Source of the DNA: Chitinophagales bacterium
Lineage (GTDB): Bacteria > Bacteroidota > Bacteroidia > Chitinophagales > Chitinophagaceae
NCBI GenBank assembly: GCA_021323755.1
Contig: JAJPKJ010000074.1
Span: forward strand, 91,152-155,151
DNA: 64,000 bases
Direction of reading: 5' to 3'
Below, piece by piece: positions 28,016-37,410 of the stretch. The translations under genes and the position numbers were made by a program. The notes under the pieces were generated by a model that searched no databases, had not been told where the DNA came from, and saw only the letters and a list, made by a program, of their open reading frames with translations. Within the stretch, counting starts at the first letter, position 1. Every line of letters starts with the position of its first letter.

Positions 28016-30712
28016 ATGATTTTCAAATCAGACTGGTTTTGTACAAAACTACAACTCATTTTTTGCGCGTTATTATTATTTGGCGTTGATACCATTGCGC
28101 AGGTGAAACCAACGCCCGTTGAAGAACGGTTATCATCGTTTGCAAAAAGAAAAGAATTGGAAAGGAAATCTTTACTGAAAGATATTTCTTTCCGCAGCAT
28201 CGGACCTTCCGTGATGAGCGGACGCGTCGTTGATGTAGAGGTTAATCCCGATGATCCCACTGAATTTTATGTTGCCTATGCTTCTGGCGGACTATGGCAC
28301 ACAAAGAACAATGGACAATCCTTCACTCCGGTCTTTGATTCACTCGATATTCTTACCATCGGCGATATCGCCGTGAACTGGAAATCAAAAACGATTTGGG
28401 TTGGCACCGGTGAAGTGAATAGCAGTCGCTCATCATATGCCGGTGTTGGCGTTTATAAGAGTAATAATAACGGCAAGACATGGGATTATCTAGGTTTGCC
28501 CGAATCCCAGCATATCGGAAAGATCTTATTGCACCCAACGGATAATAATATTGCATGGGTCGCCGTGCTCGGACATTTATATTCACCCAATAAAGAACGT
28601 GGCGTCTACAAAACAATTGATGGTGGAAAAACATGGAAGCAGGTCTTGTACATTGATGATAATACTGGCGCAATCGATCTGGATATTAATCCGCAAAATG
28701 CAAATGAATTATATGCTTCGATGTGGTACAGAACACGCAGCGCATGGAATTTCGTTGAAAGCGGAAGCACAAGCGGCATCTACAAGAGCAACGACGGGGG
28801 AAATAATTGGCAGTTAATGACAAAGCCGGGTGCGGGATTTCCAACAGGCGATCATATCGGAAGGATTGGGGTTGCTGTTTGTCAAAAAGATCCGGGGATC
28901 GTTTATGCTGTTGTTGATAATAATTTCCATAGACCTGACACCGCCAAGAAGAAAACAGATACTTCGAAATATGTATTGAAAGATTTTGAAAATATTTCAA
29001 AAGAAGAATTTGAAAAATTAGATAACAATAAGCTAGACAGTTTTCTTAAGAAAAATCGCTTCCCTGCCAAGGACACGGCCCAAGCTGTAAAAAAACTCGT
29101 TCGAGAAAATAAAATTAGACCAACGGCCATACACGATTATTTGTTTGACGCAAACGAGGCATTATTCAACACACCGATAGTCGGCTGCGAAGTATACCGA
29201 AGCGATAATGGTGGTGTCAGTTGGAAAAAAATGAATCAAAAAGGCATGTCCCTTTACAACACTTATGGGTATTATTTCGGAAAGGTCTTCGTCTCACCAA
29301 CAAACGACGATAAGATCATTATCACCGGATTTGACATTGAACTTTCAAACGACGGTGGCAAGACATTCAAAGTAATTGACAAAGGAAATACGCACGCAGA
29401 TTATCACGTGTGCTGGATAGATCCAAAACGAGACGATCATTTTATCATTGGCAACGATGGCGGCTGCAACATCACTTATGATGATGGCGCACATTGGTTC
29501 AAGGCGAATTCACCAAGCGTCGGGCAATTTTATTCAGTAACGGTTGATGATGCCAAACCATATAATGTATATGGTGGCTTGCAGGACAATGGCGTGTGGT
29601 GGGGACCTTCAACAAATAAAGAAAGTGATTACTGGCATGCGAGCGGCGCATACCCGTACAAAGCGGTGAATGGTGGTGATGGCATGCAGGTTCAGGTTGA
29701 CACCCGGGACAACAACACCGTTTATAGCGGATCGCAATTTGGATTTTATTCTCGCAATAAAAAATCCGATACGCAGGAAGATGACGACTTACCTGAAACT
29801 GCAGAAAATAATAATGCTGCTGCTGTGGATGTCGGTACTGCTACCAATAATGATGATGATAAGCCCTTATTTATTCACCCGCAAAATGATCTGGGGCAAA
29901 CACAGTTCCGGTTTAACTGGCAAACGCCAATTTTATTGAGTCGCCATAACCAGGATGTATTTTATTTTGGGAGCAATAAATTTCATCGATCTCTGCACAA
30001 GGGCGAAAATCTGGAAGCCTTGAGTGAGGATCTTACAAACGGAAAAAAAGAAGGTAATGTACCGTATGGAACGATAACCACCCTGACCGAATCACCTTTA
30101 AAATTCGGATTAATATATGCAGGAACTGATGATGGCAATATTCAAATGTCAAAAGATGGTGGTTATACATGGACGCTGGTAAGTAAAGCATTACAAAAAA
30201 GCGAAAAATTGCCTGCCGGACTCTGGGTGTCGCGTGTTGTTGCCTCGCAACATAAGGAAGGGAGGGTATATGCCACATTAAGCGGTTATCGCAATGACAA
30301 TTTTAAGGCTTATGTTTTTGTGAGTGATGACTATGGAGCAACCTGGAGATCCATTTGCAAGGACCTGCCCATGGAGCCTGTTAATATTATCCGAGAAGAC
30401 CCGAAGTACGACAGCATCTTGTATGTTGGCACAGACGGCGGTTTATATGTAAGCATCGATGCAGGAAATGGTTTTATGCAATGGGATGCGGGTTTGCCAA
30501 GATCAGTTCCTATTCATGATATTGCGATTCAACAAAGAGAAAATGAGATCGTACTGGGAACTCACGGAAGAAGTTTATATGTTGCAAAATTGGACAGCGT
30601 GCAGGTTTTATTAAAGAACCCGGACTTCCTGCAAAAGAAGAAGCTTGCGCTTAATAGATCTTCTGTGATAATAACTGCGGAAAGAAATGCAGCGAAAAAG
30701 ATTGATGATTAG
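28016..30712 (+). CDS. Secreted VPS10/sortilin-like BNR beta-propeller protein
   Basis: 898 aa with a signal peptide (about 1-29, ending TIAQV). The body has repeated Asp-box/BNR units of the SxDGGxTW type: TKNNGQSFTPVF, KSNNNGKTWDYL, KTIDGGKTWKQV, KSNDGGNNWQLM, RSDNGGVSWKKM, SNDGGKTFKVI, SKDGGYTWTLV and SDDYGATWRSI. These build one or two propellers as in the sortilin (VPS10)-type glycosyl hydrolase-like family. Homologues I know are usually over 1000 residues with a further C-terminal part; here the protein ends soon after GTHGRSLYVA. Function unknown. A PPIase gene follows by 26 bases. Confidence 0.85.
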   Translation: MIFKSDWFCTKLQLIFCALLLFGVDTIAQVKPTPVEERLSSFAKRKELERKSLLKDISFRSIGPSVMSGRVVDVEVNPDDPTEFYVAYASGGLWHTKNNGQSFTPVFDSLDILTIGDIAVNWKSKTIWVGTGEVNSSRSSYAGVGVYKSNNNGKTWDYLGLPESQHIGKILLHPTDNNIAWVAVLGHLYSPNKERGVYKTIDGGKTWKQVLYIDDNTGAIDLDINPQNANELYASMWYRTRSAWNFVESGSTSGIYKSNDGGNNWQLMTKPGAGFPTGDHIGRIGVAVCQKDPGIVYAVVDNNFHRPDTAKKKTDTSKYVLKDFENISKEEFEKLDNNKLDSFLKKNRFPAKDTAQAVKKLVRENKIRPTAIHDYLFDANEALFNTPIVGCEVYRSDNGGVSWKKMNQKGMSLYNTYGYYFGKVFVSPTNDDKIIITGFDIELSNDGGKTFKVIDKGNTHADYHVCWIDPKRDDHFIIGNDGGCNITYDDGAHWFKANSPSVGQFYSVTVDDAKPYNVYGGLQDNGVWWGPSTNKESDYWHASGAYPYKAVNGGDGMQVQVDTRDNNTVYSGSQFGFYSRNKKSDTQEDDDLPETAENNNAAAVDVGTATNNDDDKPLFIHPQNDLGQTQFRFNWQTPILLSRHNQDVFYFGSNKFHRSLHKGENLEALSEDLTNGKKEGNVPYGTITTLTESPLKFGLIYAGTDDGNIQMSKDGGYTWTLVSKALQKSEKLPAGLWVSRVVASQHKEGRVYATLSGYRNDNFKAYVFVSDDYGATWRSICKDLPMEPVNIIREDPKYDSILYVGTDGGLYVSIDAGNGFMQWDAGLPRSVPIHDIAIQQRENEIVLGTHGRSLYVAKLDSVQVLLKNPDFLQKKKLALNRSSVIITAERNAAKKIDD

Positions 30713-30738
30713 GTATTTTTGATAGCAAACTGACTGAC

Positions 30739-31374
30739 ATGAAAATATTTTTGGCATTATTACTAATGATTGGATCTCTATCATTGAAGGCGCAAAAAAT
30801 GACGATCGCGCAGATGAAAACGGAATTGGAAAAATCGCCGAACTCCCCCCTTTACGCAAAAGATGTTTTAAAAAAGAAATTCAAATTGGATACGATTGTT
30901 ATTACCAGAACAAACTTTTTTAATAGTCTGGCTGACAGTCTCGCTTATCATGGAAAAATAAAAAAAGTCTATGGTCCTTTTGGTGAAAATGGCAACCGCT
31001 TTCTTGTTCAGGTATTGGCAAAATTACCAAACACTTTTTATCGCATAAGCCAGATTTATATTGACACGTCGGTGTTCCGTTTTAAGTTCGCCGACTCTTT
31101 AGGAGATTTGATCCTGGAGAAAATAAAGAATGGAACAGGGACATTTGAGCAGTTCGCAAGGACTTATTCAATGGGCGGAGAAGCTATTTCCAACGGCGAC
31201 CTGGGCTGGGTTGCACGCGGCGTATTGATACCAACTATCGAGCGTGAGGTAATCAAAAGGAAAAAGGGAGAAGTGTTTAAAATATGGAGCAGAAAGGGAC
31301 TGCATATAATCAAAAAAACGGAAGACCCAAAAGAAGATAATGGCGCTGCCTTAATGATGCGGATCTTTTTATAA
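30739..31374 (+). CDS. Parvulin-type peptidyl-prolyl isomerase, secreted
   Basis: 211 aa, signal peptide 1-18 (SLSLKAQ). Residues about 95-195 form one parvulin domain: RISQIYIDTS, FEQFARTYSMGGEAISNGDLGWVARG, and GEVFKIWSRKGLHIIKKTED. The two SurA-like chaperone hallmarks, a long N-terminal domain and a second parvulin unit, are missing. It likely assists folding of exported proteins, perhaps the propeller protein encoded just upstream. The gene overlaps aroQ tail to tail by six bases (31369-31374), so the two stop codons share sequence. Confidence 0.87.
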   Translation: MKIFLALLLMIGSLSLKAQKMTIAQMKTELEKSPNSPLYAKDVLKKKFKLDTIVITRTNFFNSLADSLAYHGKIKKVYGPFGENGNRFLVQVLAKLPNTFYRISQIYIDTSVFRFKFADSLGDLILEKIKNGTGTFEQFARTYSMGGEAISNGDLGWVARGVLIPTIEREVIKRKKGEVFKIWSRKGLHIIKKTEDPKEDNGAALMMRIFL

Positions 31375-31782
31375 GAAATATTGAAGCGCGAGTTCATAAC
31401 CTTTCAACCCCAATCCGGAAATGGTGCCTTTGCATTTGGCAGAAACATGAGAAATCTTTCTGAACTCCTCACGGGCATGCACATTCGAAATATGCACTTC
31501 TATGGTTTTCGTTTTTATTGCGGCGATGGCATCTCCAAGAGCAACGGATGTGTGGGTGTAGCCGCCGGGATTAATAATGATGCCTGCATAAGAGAAACCA
31601 ACTCTTTGTAATTCATTTATTAATTCACCTTCAACATTACTTTGAAAATAGCTGAATTCGACAGCCGGGTATTTTTGCCTGAGATTGATCAGATAATCAT
31701 CAAATGTTTGATCACCGTAAACTGTTGGCTCCCGAATGCCGAGTAAATTTAAATTTGGCCCGTTGATGATGGCTATTTTCAT
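31369..31782 (-). CDS. aroQ: Type II 3-dehydroquinate dehydratase
   Basis: 137 aa, the usual size of the dodecameric type II enzyme that makes 3-dehydroshikimate in aromatic biosynthesis. Motifs: INGPNLNLLGIREPTVYG with the catalytic Tyr, NPGGYTHTSVAL (substrate loop), and ISNVHAREEFRKIS with the catalytic His. It follows carA on the same strand after 124 bases, so a common transcript is possible but not shown. Confidence 0.95.
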   Translation of the reverse strand: MKIAIINGPNLNLLGIREPTVYGDQTFDDYLINLRQKYPAVEFSYFQSNVEGELINELQRVGFSYAGIIINPGGYTHTSVALGDAIAAIKTKTIEVHISNVHAREEFRKISHVSAKCKGTISGLGLKGYELALQYFL

Positions 31783-31906
31783 TGGTGAAGTTTTTGAGAT
31801 TTATATGTAAGATACATCAACAAACAAAAAATTCAATGTGGTGATGCCGACGAAAGGATCATGACGCGATATTATAAACCCGCATTACGGAAATTGGTAT
31901 TCAAAA

Positions 31907-33019
31907 TCAATTCTTGCTCTTTTTTATCATTTCGATAAAATCATCAAACAAGTAACGGCTGTCGTGAGGGCCTGGTGTGGATTCGGGGTGATATTGAACA
32001 GAAAACGCCGGCTTGTCTTTTAATCGAATTCCTTCGATGGATTCATCATTAAGATTAACATGCGTGACCTCCACATTGGCCGCTTTTTTTACTGCAGCCG
32101 GATCAACACCAAAACCGTGATTTTGTGTGGTGATCTCGCAACGACCGCTGATGATATTTCTTACCGGATGATTTAACCCGCGGTGACCATGATGCATTTT
32201 GAAAGTGGGAATATCATTGGCGAGCGCGAGTAGCTGGTGACCGAGACAAATTCCAAACAAAGGTTTATTTTCTTTAAGAATTTCTTTCACTGTCTCCACC
32301 GCGTAGCTCATTGCGGCTGGATCGCCCGGACCGTTTGAAATAAAATAGCCGTCGGGGTTAAATTCTTTTAGTTTTTTTAATGAGGTTTTTGCGGGAAAAA
32401 CTTTTACATATGCGCCGCGAGCGGTCATGCATTTTACAATGTGTTGCTTGATGCCATAATCAAGGACAGCAATTTTGATTTCCGATTTTTCATCGCCGGA
32501 CTCATATTCTTTTTCTGTGCTCACAAAGGAAGCGAGCTCCAACCCATCCATGGATGGTGTTTTCGCGAGTTCTTCCTTCAATTGATCAATATCGGTCGTT
32601 ACTGAAGAGATGATGCAATTCATCGCGCCTTTTGTGCGCACATGCGCAACCAAAGCTCTTGTATCAACACCTTCGATGCAAACAATATTATTTTGTTTCA
32701 GGTAATCGTTCAGAGAGCCATTTGCCATTTTCCGCGAATACTGTTCTTCTAAATTTCTTCCGATCAATCCGCGAATTTTTACGCTGTTTGATTCTACATC
32801 AGAATCTTTTACACCATAATTGCCAATATGGACGGTGTTCATGATCAAAACCTGCCCATAATAACTTGGATCGGTAAAAACCTCCTGGTAACCCGTCATT
32901 CCGGTATTAAAGCAAATTTCCCCGGTTGTTGTGCCGACTTTTCCAAATGCTTTTCCGTAATGAACCGAACCGTCTTGCAATAATAAAACCGCTGTTTGAT
33001 AAGAAGGATTTAAAGACAT
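31907..33019 (-). CDS. carA: Carbamoyl-phosphate synthase small (glutaminase) subunit
   Basis: 370 aa. It hydrolyses glutamine and passes ammonia to CarB for carbamoyl phosphate, used by pyrimidine and arginine synthesis. The N-terminal CPSase small-chain domain has NTGMTGYQEVFTDPSYYGQ. The class I glutamine amidotransferase domain has FGICLGHQLLAL with the nucleophile Cys and VQYHPESTPGP with the His/Glu. carB is not in the window. It follows rplQ across a strong terminator; an rplQ-carA neighbourhood is common in the phylum. Confidence 0.96.
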   Translation of the reverse strand: MSLNPSYQTAVLLLQDGSVHYGKAFGKVGTTTGEICFNTGMTGYQEVFTDPSYYGQVLIMNTVHIGNYGVKDSDVESNSVKIRGLIGRNLEEQYSRKMANGSLNDYLKQNNIVCIEGVDTRALVAHVRTKGAMNCIISSVTTDIDQLKEELAKTPSMDGLELASFVSTEKEYESGDEKSEIKIAVLDYGIKQHIVKCMTARGAYVKVFPAKTSLKKLKEFNPDGYFISNGPGDPAAMSYAVETVKEILKENKPLFGICLGHQLLALANDIPTFKMHHGHRGLNHPVRNIISGRCEITTQNHGFGVDPAAVKKAANVEVTHVNLNDESIEGIRLKDKPAFSVQYHPESTPGPHDSRYLFDDFIEMIKKSKN

Positions 33020-33099
33020 CTTTGATAAAAGTTTTGCAAAGAAAAGAAATTAGTAGTTGATGATTGTTATTACTTTTTCACATTCCTTATTTAAACAAA

Positions 33100-33128
33100 A
33101 AGGCAGAACCTTTAACAGGTTCTGCCTT
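33100..33128 (-). terminator. Rho-independent terminator of the ribosomal alpha operon
   Basis: Perfect 11-base stem AAGGCAGAACC (33100-33110) / GGTTCTGCCTT (33118-33128), 7-base loop, with TTTTTG following on the minus strand. It lies 22 bases after the rplQ stop codon. Confidence 0.9.
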
Positions 33129-33150
33129 TGCATAAAATATTTCGGCATTA

Positions 33151-33642
33151 TTATTCAGCTGCTTTTTCTTCTTTTTTAGTTTCTGTTTTTTCTTCTGTAG
33201 CCGCATCCGCTTTTTTGCGGGCGCTTCCACGACGTGTCCTTTTTCCAGCTTCCTTTGATTCACCTTTTCCTTTGCCATATACTTCGTTGAAATCTACCAG
33301 CTCTATCATTGCTGTTTCCGCATTATCACCAACACGAGCTCCCAGTTTAATGACGCGTGTATAGCCTCCCGGACGACCGGCAACTTTTTCAGCAACAGGT
33401 CCGAATAATTCGGTGATTGCATGTTTATCCTGCAGATAGCTGAATACAACACGGCGCTGATGCGTGGTGTTTTCTTTTGCTTTGGTAATGAGAGGTTCAA
33501 CGTAAACGCGCAAAGCTTTTGCCTTGGCTAGAGTAGTAACAATTCTTTTGTGCTCGATCAGCTGGACGGCGAGATTGCTCAACAACGCTCTTCGATGTGA
33601 GGCTGTCCTGCTAAGATTTTTGATTTTGTCTCCGTGACGCAT
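33151..33642 (-). CDS. rplQ: 50S ribosomal protein L17
   Basis: 163 aa. [24 protein letters not shown] at the N-terminus and the [27 protein letters not shown] segment identify L17, which sits near the peptide exit tunnel. A C-terminal extension of about 45 residues is rich in K, E and A ([17 protein letters not shown] and on), as is usual in Bacteroidota. It is the last gene of the alpha operon, 67 bases after rpoA. Confidence 0.97.
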   Translation of the reverse strand: MRHGDKIKNLSRTASHRRALLSNLAVQLIEHKRIVTTLAKAKALRVYVEPLITKAKENTTHQRRVVFSYLQDKHAITELFGPVAEKVAGRPGGYTRVIKLGARVGDNAETAMIELVDFNEVYGKGKGESKEAGKRTRRGSARKKADAATEEKTETKKEEKAAE

Positions 33643-33709
33643 GACTGTAGGTTTTAATTCGGCTGCACCGTGTCAGGAATTGCAGCCTACTTATTTATTA
33701 ATATGCTGA

Positions 33710-34705
33710 TTATTCGTCTTCGATCTTCAGCTTGCTAAGATCCATTCCAAAATGCAATCCTCTCTCTCCCAATACCTGCTCTATTTCAGCAAGAGATTTT
33801 TGCCCGAAGTTTCTGAACTTCATCAGATCTTCCTGTTCATAGGTAACCAATTCACTGAGGCTATTGATCTTGGCTGCTTTCAGGCAGTTGAATGCACGAA
33901 CAGAAAGATCGAGATCTTCCAGCGGCGTCTTCAACATTTTGCGCAATTGCAAAGTTTGTTCATCAACAAGGTCTTCTTTCTTTTCTTCTTTGTTATCGAA
34001 AGTGATATTCTCATCGGTGATGATCATCAAATGCTGGATCAAAATGCGGGATGCCTGCTTTACTGCTTCTTCAGGATGGATAGTTCCGTCAGTGGCAACT
34101 TCCATGATCAGTTTCTCGAAATCCGTGCGTTGTTCCACACGCGTATTTTCGATGGAATATTTTACATTCTTTATGGGCGTAAAAATGGCATCGGTCGGTA
34201 TATAACCAAACGGAGCATCTTTTGGCTTGTTATCTTCAGCAGGAACATAGCCACGCCCTTTGCCGATCGTGATTTCAATATCTAATTTTGCTGATGCGTC
34301 AAGCGTACAGATCAACAATTCCGGATTCATCACTTCAAAGCTTGGAGTAGCTTCGCCGATATTGCCTGCAGTAAAATCAGTTTTATTCTTCAAATTCAAA
34401 CTGATCTTTTCTTGGCCAACTTCATGGTCCACTTTCTTCTTAAAACGAACTTGTTTAAGATTCAAGATTATTTCCACCACATCTTCGGTAACGCCTTTTA
34501 ATGTCGCAAACTCATGGTCTGCCCCTTCAATCTTCACTCCAACAATGGCATAACCTTCCAAAGAGTTCAATAAAACCCTGCGCAATGCATTACCAATTGT
34601 TACACCATAACCTGGTTCCAATGGACGGAACTCGAATTGTGCTTCAAAATCAGTTGCTTTCTGCAAAATGATCTTGTCTGGTTTCTGGAAATTTAAGATA
34701 GACAT
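33710..34705 (-). CDS. rpoA: DNA-directed RNA polymerase subunit alpha
   Basis: 331 aa. The N-terminal dimerisation domain has FEFRPLEPGYGVTIGNALRRVLLNSLEG. The C-terminal helix-hairpin-helix domain, which binds UP elements and activators, has DLDLSVRAFNCLKAAKINSL and RNFGQKSLAEIEQVLGERGL. Length and order are standard. Co-transcribed with rpsD (58-base gap) and rplQ. Confidence 0.98.
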   Translation of the reverse strand: MSILNFQKPDKIILQKATDFEAQFEFRPLEPGYGVTIGNALRRVLLNSLEGYAIVGVKIEGADHEFATLKGVTEDVVEIILNLKQVRFKKKVDHEVGQEKISLNLKNKTDFTAGNIGEATPSFEVMNPELLICTLDASAKLDIEITIGKGRGYVPAEDNKPKDAPFGYIPTDAIFTPIKNVKYSIENTRVEQRTDFEKLIMEVATDGTIHPEEAVKQASRILIQHLMIITDENITFDNKEEKKEDLVDEQTLQLRKMLKTPLEDLDLSVRAFNCLKAAKINSLSELVTYEQEDLMKFRNFGQKSLAEIEQVLGERGLHFGMDLSKLKIEDE

Positions 34706-34763
34706 ATTATATATTTACGATTTTTTGATTGATTAATACCTTCCACCCAATAGCGATCAGCTA

Positions 34764-35369
34764 TTATTTAGAATACAGCTCAATGATCAATTGTTCTTTG
34801 ATGTTTTCAGGAACACTTTCACGTTCAGGGTAGGCAATAAAAGTTCCTTTGAATTCTGTTGCATTCCAGTCCAGCCAGGTAATTTTATTCACTTTCACTC
34901 CCATCTGACTGGTAATACCCGTGTTCGCCTGTGAGGATTCTTTCAAACCGATCACATCGCCGGGCTTTAATTGAAAAGAAGGAACGTTTACCACAACATC
35001 ATTAACAGTAATGTGTTTATGTGTTACCAACTGGCGTGCCGCCGGACGTGATGTTGAAATTCCCAAACGATACACGGTGTTATCCAAACGAGCTTCTAAT
35101 AATTTAATGAGATTATCACCGGTAACCCCCTTTCTGCGGGATGCTTCCACAAATGTTTTATGGAACTGGCGCTCCAATAAACCATAAGTGTATTTTGCTT
35201 TTTGTTTTTCTTTCAACTGCAGGGCATATTCACCCAAGCTTTTCCTTTTGCGCGTTGCGCCATGTTGACCAGGAGGATTACTGTTCTTGGTTAAATACTT
35301 TCCGTTGCCTAATATAGGCTCTCCAAAAATGCGTGAGATCTTCGTTTTCGCGGCTCTGTAGCGTGCCAT
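34764..35369 (-). CDS. rpsD: 30S ribosomal protein S4
   Basis: 201 aa. It is a primary 16S rRNA-binding protein that nucleates 30S assembly. Typical parts are PPGQHGATRKRKSLGEYALQLKEKQK and the S4 RNA-binding domain RLDNTVYRLGISTSRPAARQLVTHKHITVNDVVVNVPS. No zinc-binding cysteine cluster is present at the N-terminus, so this is the C-minus type. It lies between rpsK and rpoA. Confidence 0.98.
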   Translation of the reverse strand: MARYRAAKTKISRIFGEPILGNGKYLTKNSNPPGQHGATRKRKSLGEYALQLKEKQKAKYTYGLLERQFHKTFVEASRRKGVTGDNLIKLLEARLDNTVYRLGISTSRPAARQLVTHKHITVNDVVVNVPSFQLKPGDVIGLKESSQANTGITSQMGVKVNKITWLDWNATEFKGTFIAYPERESVPENIKEQLIIELYSK

Positions 35370-35519
35370 AAATTTATGTTTTGATTTTTTGGTGACGATG
35401 CATTATCAGTAAAAATCTAAAATGAATAATGCATCCTTTAATTTATTATCGATCTCTGATCTGATGATCTTTCGATCTGCTAAGATCTCAAAATCCCAGG
35501 ATCAAAGGATCAGAAATTT

Positions 35520-35924
35520 CTATACTCTTCTTTTCTTTGGGGGGCGACAGCCGTTATGCGGCAATGGTGTAACATCTTTTATCATCACCACTTCAATTCC
35601 GGAATTAGCTATGGAACGAATTGCACCTTCTCTGCCCGAACCAGGACCTTTCACAAATACATCTACTCTTTTCAAACCAGCGTCAAATGCGGTTTTAGCA
35701 GCATCTGCAGCAGCCATTTGCGCAGCATAAGGGGTGTTCTTTTTAGAACCCTTAAAACCCATTTTACCTGCTGTGCTCCAGGAAATGATCTGTCCCTGTT
35801 TATTGGTAATGCTGATAATGATATTGTTGAAACTCGCAGTAATGTGAGCATCACCATACGTGTCAACCTTAACCACTCTTTTCTTTGCTGCAACCTTAGC
35901 GCTTGGCGCTTGTGCTTTTGCCAT
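35520..35924 (-). CDS. rpsK: 30S ribosomal protein S11
   Basis: 134 aa. [40 protein letters not shown] and the C-terminal [18 protein letters not shown] are diagnostic. It lines the mRNA exit channel of the 30S subunit. The gap to rpsD is 150 bases, the largest inside this operon, and shows no promoter I could recognise. Confidence 0.98.
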   Translation of the reverse strand: MAKAQAPSAKVAAKKRVVKVDTYGDAHITASFNNIIISITNKQGQIISWSTAGKMGFKGSKKNTPYAAQMAAADAAKTAFDAGLKRVDVFVKGPGSGREGAIRSIANSGIEVVMIKDVTPLPHNGCRPPKKRRV

Positions 35925-36003
35925 AATAATTTATTTCTGATGTCTGATTTGTTGATTTAGTAATTCTCAAAATCAGAAATCACTAAATCATAAAAAATTG
36001 GTT

Positions 36004-36387
36004 TTATTTTTTAGCCGCCACTTTTTTCTTACCGGCAACTGTCTTACGTTTTCCTTTGCGTGTACGGCTGTTGGTACGGGTGCGCTGACCACGAACCGGC
36101 AACCCTTTACGATGACGCAAACCGCGGTAGCAAGCAATGTCAAGCAATCGCTTTATGTTCAATTGAACTTCGGAGCGCAATGCTCCTTCCACTTTCAATT
36201 CATTGGTAATGATATTACGAATAGCATTCAGTTCCTCATCATTCCATTCATTCACTTTTTTATCCAAACTGATTCCTGCTTTGTTCAAAATATATTGAGC
36301 GGTTGAGCGACCGATACCGAAAATATAGGTAAGTCCGATCTCTCCTCTTTTATTTTTTGGTAAATCAACACCAGCGATACGAGCCAT
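36004..36387 (-). CDS. rpsM: 30S ribosomal protein S13
   Basis: 127 aa. [31 protein letters not shown] and [30 protein letters not shown] are diagnostic. The basic C-terminal tail reaches toward the P-site tRNA. It lies 79 bases upstream of rpsK and 74 bases after rpmJ. Confidence 0.98.
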   Translation of the reverse strand: MARIAGVDLPKNKRGEIGLTYIFGIGRSTAQYILNKAGISLDKKVNEWNDEELNAIRNIITNELKVEGALRSEVQLNIKRLLDIACYRGLRHRKGLPVRGQRTRTNSRTRKGKRKTVAGKKKVAAKK

Positions 36388-36461
36388 AATTTATTTACGA
36401 TTTACGATGTTAGATGCACGATTTTTTTTAATTCGCACATGCATAATTAATTATTGATTAA

Positions 36462-36578
36462 TTACCCCTGTCTTTGTTTAAAACGAGGGTTCTTTTTGTT
36501 GATCACATAAAGCTTGCCTTTTCGTCTGACGATTTTGCAATCTGCGCTTCTTTTTTTTATGTATGCTCTTACTTTCAT
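36462..36578 (-). CDS. rpmJ: 50S ribosomal protein L36
   Basis: 38 aa: starts [20 protein letters not shown] and ends with NPRFKQRQG. This is L36, the smallest ribosomal protein. Only one cysteine is present (C14). The zinc-binding form has a Cys-Cys-Cys-His set, so this copy is the zinc-independent (C-minus) type. It lies 14 bases after infA. It is easily missed because of its size. Confidence 0.96.
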   Translation of the reverse strand: MKVRAYIKKRSADCKIVRRKGKLYVINKKNPRFKQRQG

Positions 36579-36592
36579 TGTATTCAGCTTTA

Positions 36593-36811
36593 TTATTTAT
36601 ATCTGAAAATGATTCTTCCTCTGGTTAAATCATATGGGCTCATTTCAACTCCGACTTTGTCACCAGGTAAAATGCGGATGTAGTTCATTCTCATTTTCCC
36701 GGAGATCGTTGCCAGTATCTCATGTCCGTTTTCCAACTTCACCTTGAACATAGCATTAGACAAGGCTTCTACGATCGTTCCATCTTGTTTAATGAGTGCT
36801 TGTTTGGCCAT
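36593..36811 (-). CDS. infA: Translation initiation factor IF-1
   Basis: 72 aa from the ATG at 36811 ([20 protein letters not shown]). A longer frame to 36850 would add 13 residues absent from IF-1 and would cross the promoter. It is an S1/OB-fold protein that blocks the A site during initiation; [21 protein letters not shown] is the diagnostic segment. It is the first gene of this ribosomal unit. secY and map, which commonly precede it in Bacteroidota, are not here. Confidence 0.97.
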   Translation of the reverse strand: MAKQALIKQDGTIVEALSNAMFKVKLENGHEILATISGKMRMNYIRILPGDKVGVEMSPYDLTRGRIIFRYK

Positions 36812-36827
36812 ACAATTTTTGGGAGCG

Positions 36828-36835
36828 CAAAGATA
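36828..36835 (-). promoter_or_regulatory. -7 box of the infA-rplQ operon
   Basis: Minus-strand TATCTTTG followed by CGC is a perfect TAnnTTTG and lies 16 bases before the infA ATG. It supports infA as the start of an independent transcription unit. The -33 region is weak (a TTTG only 12 bases upstream). Confidence 0.5.
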
Positions 36836-36916
36836 TGAATAACCGGCCAAATACGAAAATCTGTTATAAAAATAATTTATTTGGGGAAAACTTTGATTTT
36901 GATGGCGCTAAAGGGG

Positions 36917-37315
36917 CTAATCTTTATCCAAATGAACCTTTGTCATTTGAAGATAATGGTTCTGCAATTCATGCACGGTAATGGGGTGAACCATGTGTCG
37001 GCGGTCTTCCCGGTACCACATTTCAAAAGCCGAAAAATCGTCCTTTTTCGTTAACAATATCCTGAATGCGTCTTTTTTATACTTTACGGTGCCATCGCCG
37101 TTCTCTACCTTTTCAAACCCAAATTTCTGTAATTGACTGTCGTTTAAAGCAATAGCAAAGATCTGATCGGGTGTATACCAAAAATCCTGAACTTCAGTTT
37201 GAACGCAGGCCTCTTTGTCCTCATGATCAAGATCGATCACTTCACCCTCCGATTTCTTCCCTTCGTATTCTACCTGGACAATATCTCCGATTTTAAGTTC
37301 ATTAAATTTAATCAT
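36917..37315 (-). CDS. Conserved hypothetical protein
   Basis: 132 aa, no signal or membrane segment, acidic. The N-terminal half (MIKFNELKIGDIVQVEYEGKKSEGEVIDLD) has the look of a small SH3-like or KOW-like beta barrel, with alternating G and V around GDIV and GEV. The C-terminal half includes FRILLTKKDDFSAFEMWYREDRRHMVHPITVHELQNHY. I recognise this as a protein widespread in Bacteroidota, but I know no function. It lies upstream of infA on the same strand, with infA's own promoter between them. Confidence 0.8.
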   Translation of the reverse strand: MIKFNELKIGDIVQVEYEGKKSEGEVIDLDHEDKEACVQTEVQDFWYTPDQIFAIALNDSQLQKFGFEKVENGDGTVKYKKDAFRILLTKKDDFSAFEMWYREDRRHMVHPITVHELQNHYLQMTKVHLDKD

Positions 37316-37410
37316 ACGGCTTTTGTTTTATTATTTTCGAATTTACGAAAGCTTGTCAAAAAAAATGAAAAATTCAATTCTACCCGACAAAAAAAAATTA
37401 TCTTCACGTT

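Noticed and set aside
27967..28260. 98-codon N-terminal extension of the MORN-like protein
   Set aside because: The extension overlaps the signal-peptide region of the divergent propeller gene and would bury the MORN protein's own signal peptide.
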